Positions 31,852-32,478 of a stretch of 32,478 nucleotides of DNA are shown here, piece after piece. Each line of letters starts with the position of its first letter. The first letter of the stretch is position 1. The DNA comes from [Clostridium] polysaccharolyticum (GTDB lineage Bacteria; Bacillota; Clostridia; Lachnospirales; Lachnospiraceae). Below the pieces are notes generated by a model, which worked only from the letters and a program-made list of their open reading frames with translations, did no database searches and was not told the origin of the DNA. The translations under genes were made by a program, and so were the position numbers. The stretch lies in NCBI RefSeq assembly GCF_900111595.1, contig NZ_FOHN01000031.1, forward strand, positions 1-32,478, in the 5' to 3' direction.

Positions 31852-32478
31852 TTAGTTCGGCTCATTATGAAGTTCGGTGTCTAATTTTTCACCGGTGTAC
31901 AATTGGTTTTTGACCAGCAATCCAAAAACGAGTCGTACGAATTTACGAGATGTCAACGCGAGTGCTCTTTTGTGCTGATGTTTCGGTACTTCGCTATATT
32001 TCTTCGCGTAATAGTCCCGATACTCAGGCACGTGTCTTCTGACACTATTAGCGGCTTCGCCAAGGTAATAACGCAGATAAGCATTTCCCGCTTTCTGCAT
32101 ATGGGTGTCTTCTGCATGGAAGTCACCAGACTGGCTTTTAGACCAGGTAAGACCTGCATATTTAGCCAACGCATCGGAGGAATGAAATGCATTAATATCG
32201 CCAATTTCGGCGATGATCCCACCGGCAAAAACAGGTCCTATGCCATCAATGGATTTTAGTATGGTAAAGGCATTTGGGTTCATTCCACTTATTGTTTTCT
32301 CAATCGCCTTATCAATTGCCTTGATTTCATTCTGGAATGTTTCAATGCAGTTGAAGGAACTGGAAAGAGATATATTTAATGGCTCATACAGGCATTTATC
32401 AAGGCGGTAGGAATCACGGGCAGCCTTTTTAAGAAGTTCAGCAGTTCTGGAAATATCGGTAATCCGGTTTCTGCTTTT
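31852..32478 (-). mobile_element. IS110-family transposase, C-terminal part (runs off the right edge)
   Basis: The minus strand is open from the right edge to the stop at 31852-31854 (208 residues). It contains the Transposase_20 domain of IS110/IS1111 elements: a coiled-coil-like helix (IETFQNEIKAIDKAIEK), then LKSIDGIGPVFAGGIIAEIGDINAF (helix-hairpin-helix), LAKYAGLTWSKSQSGDF with the catalytic-Ser region, and HMQKAGNAYLRYYLGEAANSVRRHVPEYRDYYAKK. The DEDD RuvC-like N-terminal domain must lie beyond 32478. The visible part has no frameshift, so the element may be intact. The non-coding end below 31852 is where one element boundary should be; IS110 elements lack clear inverted repeats, so it cannot be fixed from this side alone. 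Confidence 0.9.

Noticed and set aside
1-32478. CRISPR array, tRNA or rRNA genes
   Set aside because: No regularly spaced repeats, no tRNA-like cloverleaf with CCA-end or TTCGA loop, and no rRNA sequence noticed on either strand.

Overview
The window looks like a low-GC, spore-forming, strictly anaerobic Clostridia genome, most likely a Lachnospiraceae member. Support: both subunits of dipicolinate synthase (spore core), HydG of [FeFe]-hydrogenase maturation, class III anaerobic ribonucleotide reductase with its activase, rubrerythrin, AGGAGG-type ribosome binding sites and many short-loop T-tailed terminators. Family placement is inference from protein style; no rRNA or tRNA is present.

Layout. 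1-811: scar of mobile DNA, an IS256-type transposase fragment abutting the decayed tail of a bacteriocin-type ABC exporter. 881-3546 (minus): dpaA-dpaB (dipicolinate) and lrgA-lrgB. 3765-8734: cold-shock protein, a MetH-activation-like protein coupled to a three-PAS protein and galM, then upp (minus) and a small membrane protein. 8851-9992: Y-family polymerase relic and an odd sigma-like protein that keeps the core-binding part but has no region 4. 10008-11929: a structured leader RNA with its own terminator, then a TM1266-family regulator and hydG. 11970-14344: nrdD behind two phased NrdR boxes, with an unusual leader holding two near-identical one-codon mini-ORFs. 14457-14905: truncated acetyltransferase followed by a GC-rich RNA-like element that folds into a pseudoknot. 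14907-18611: rubrerythrin, phospholipase C-like protein, nrdG, dut. 18737-21836 (minus): DUF6273 membrane protein, AIM24 protein, LysR regulator. 21852-23725: tandem LysR-type palindromes and leuCD. 24053-26158: long M29 aminopeptidase. 26231-31693: purine cluster purE // purM-purN-purD, split by a two-gene Ham1-like/SIR2-like cassette with its own terminator. 31852-32478: 3' part of an IS110-family transposase running off the right edge.

How the genes fit. nrdD, nrdG and dut make and protect dNTP pools; purE/M/N/D and upp supply nucleotides; leuCD belong to leucine synthesis; hydG/TM1266 to H2 metabolism; dpaAB to sporulation. The best candidates for undescribed biology are (a) the Ham1-SIR2 pair, in which the Ham1 active site is altered (Gln where the catalytic Asp is expected) while the SIR2 NAD-hydrolysis residues are intact, suggesting a nucleotide sensor plus NADase effector; (b) the structured leader ahead of TM1266-hydG; (c) the pseudoknotted element at 14761-14897; and (d) the mini-ORF repeats in the nrdD leader. 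All functions are read from sequence and family knowledge only; no searches were run.
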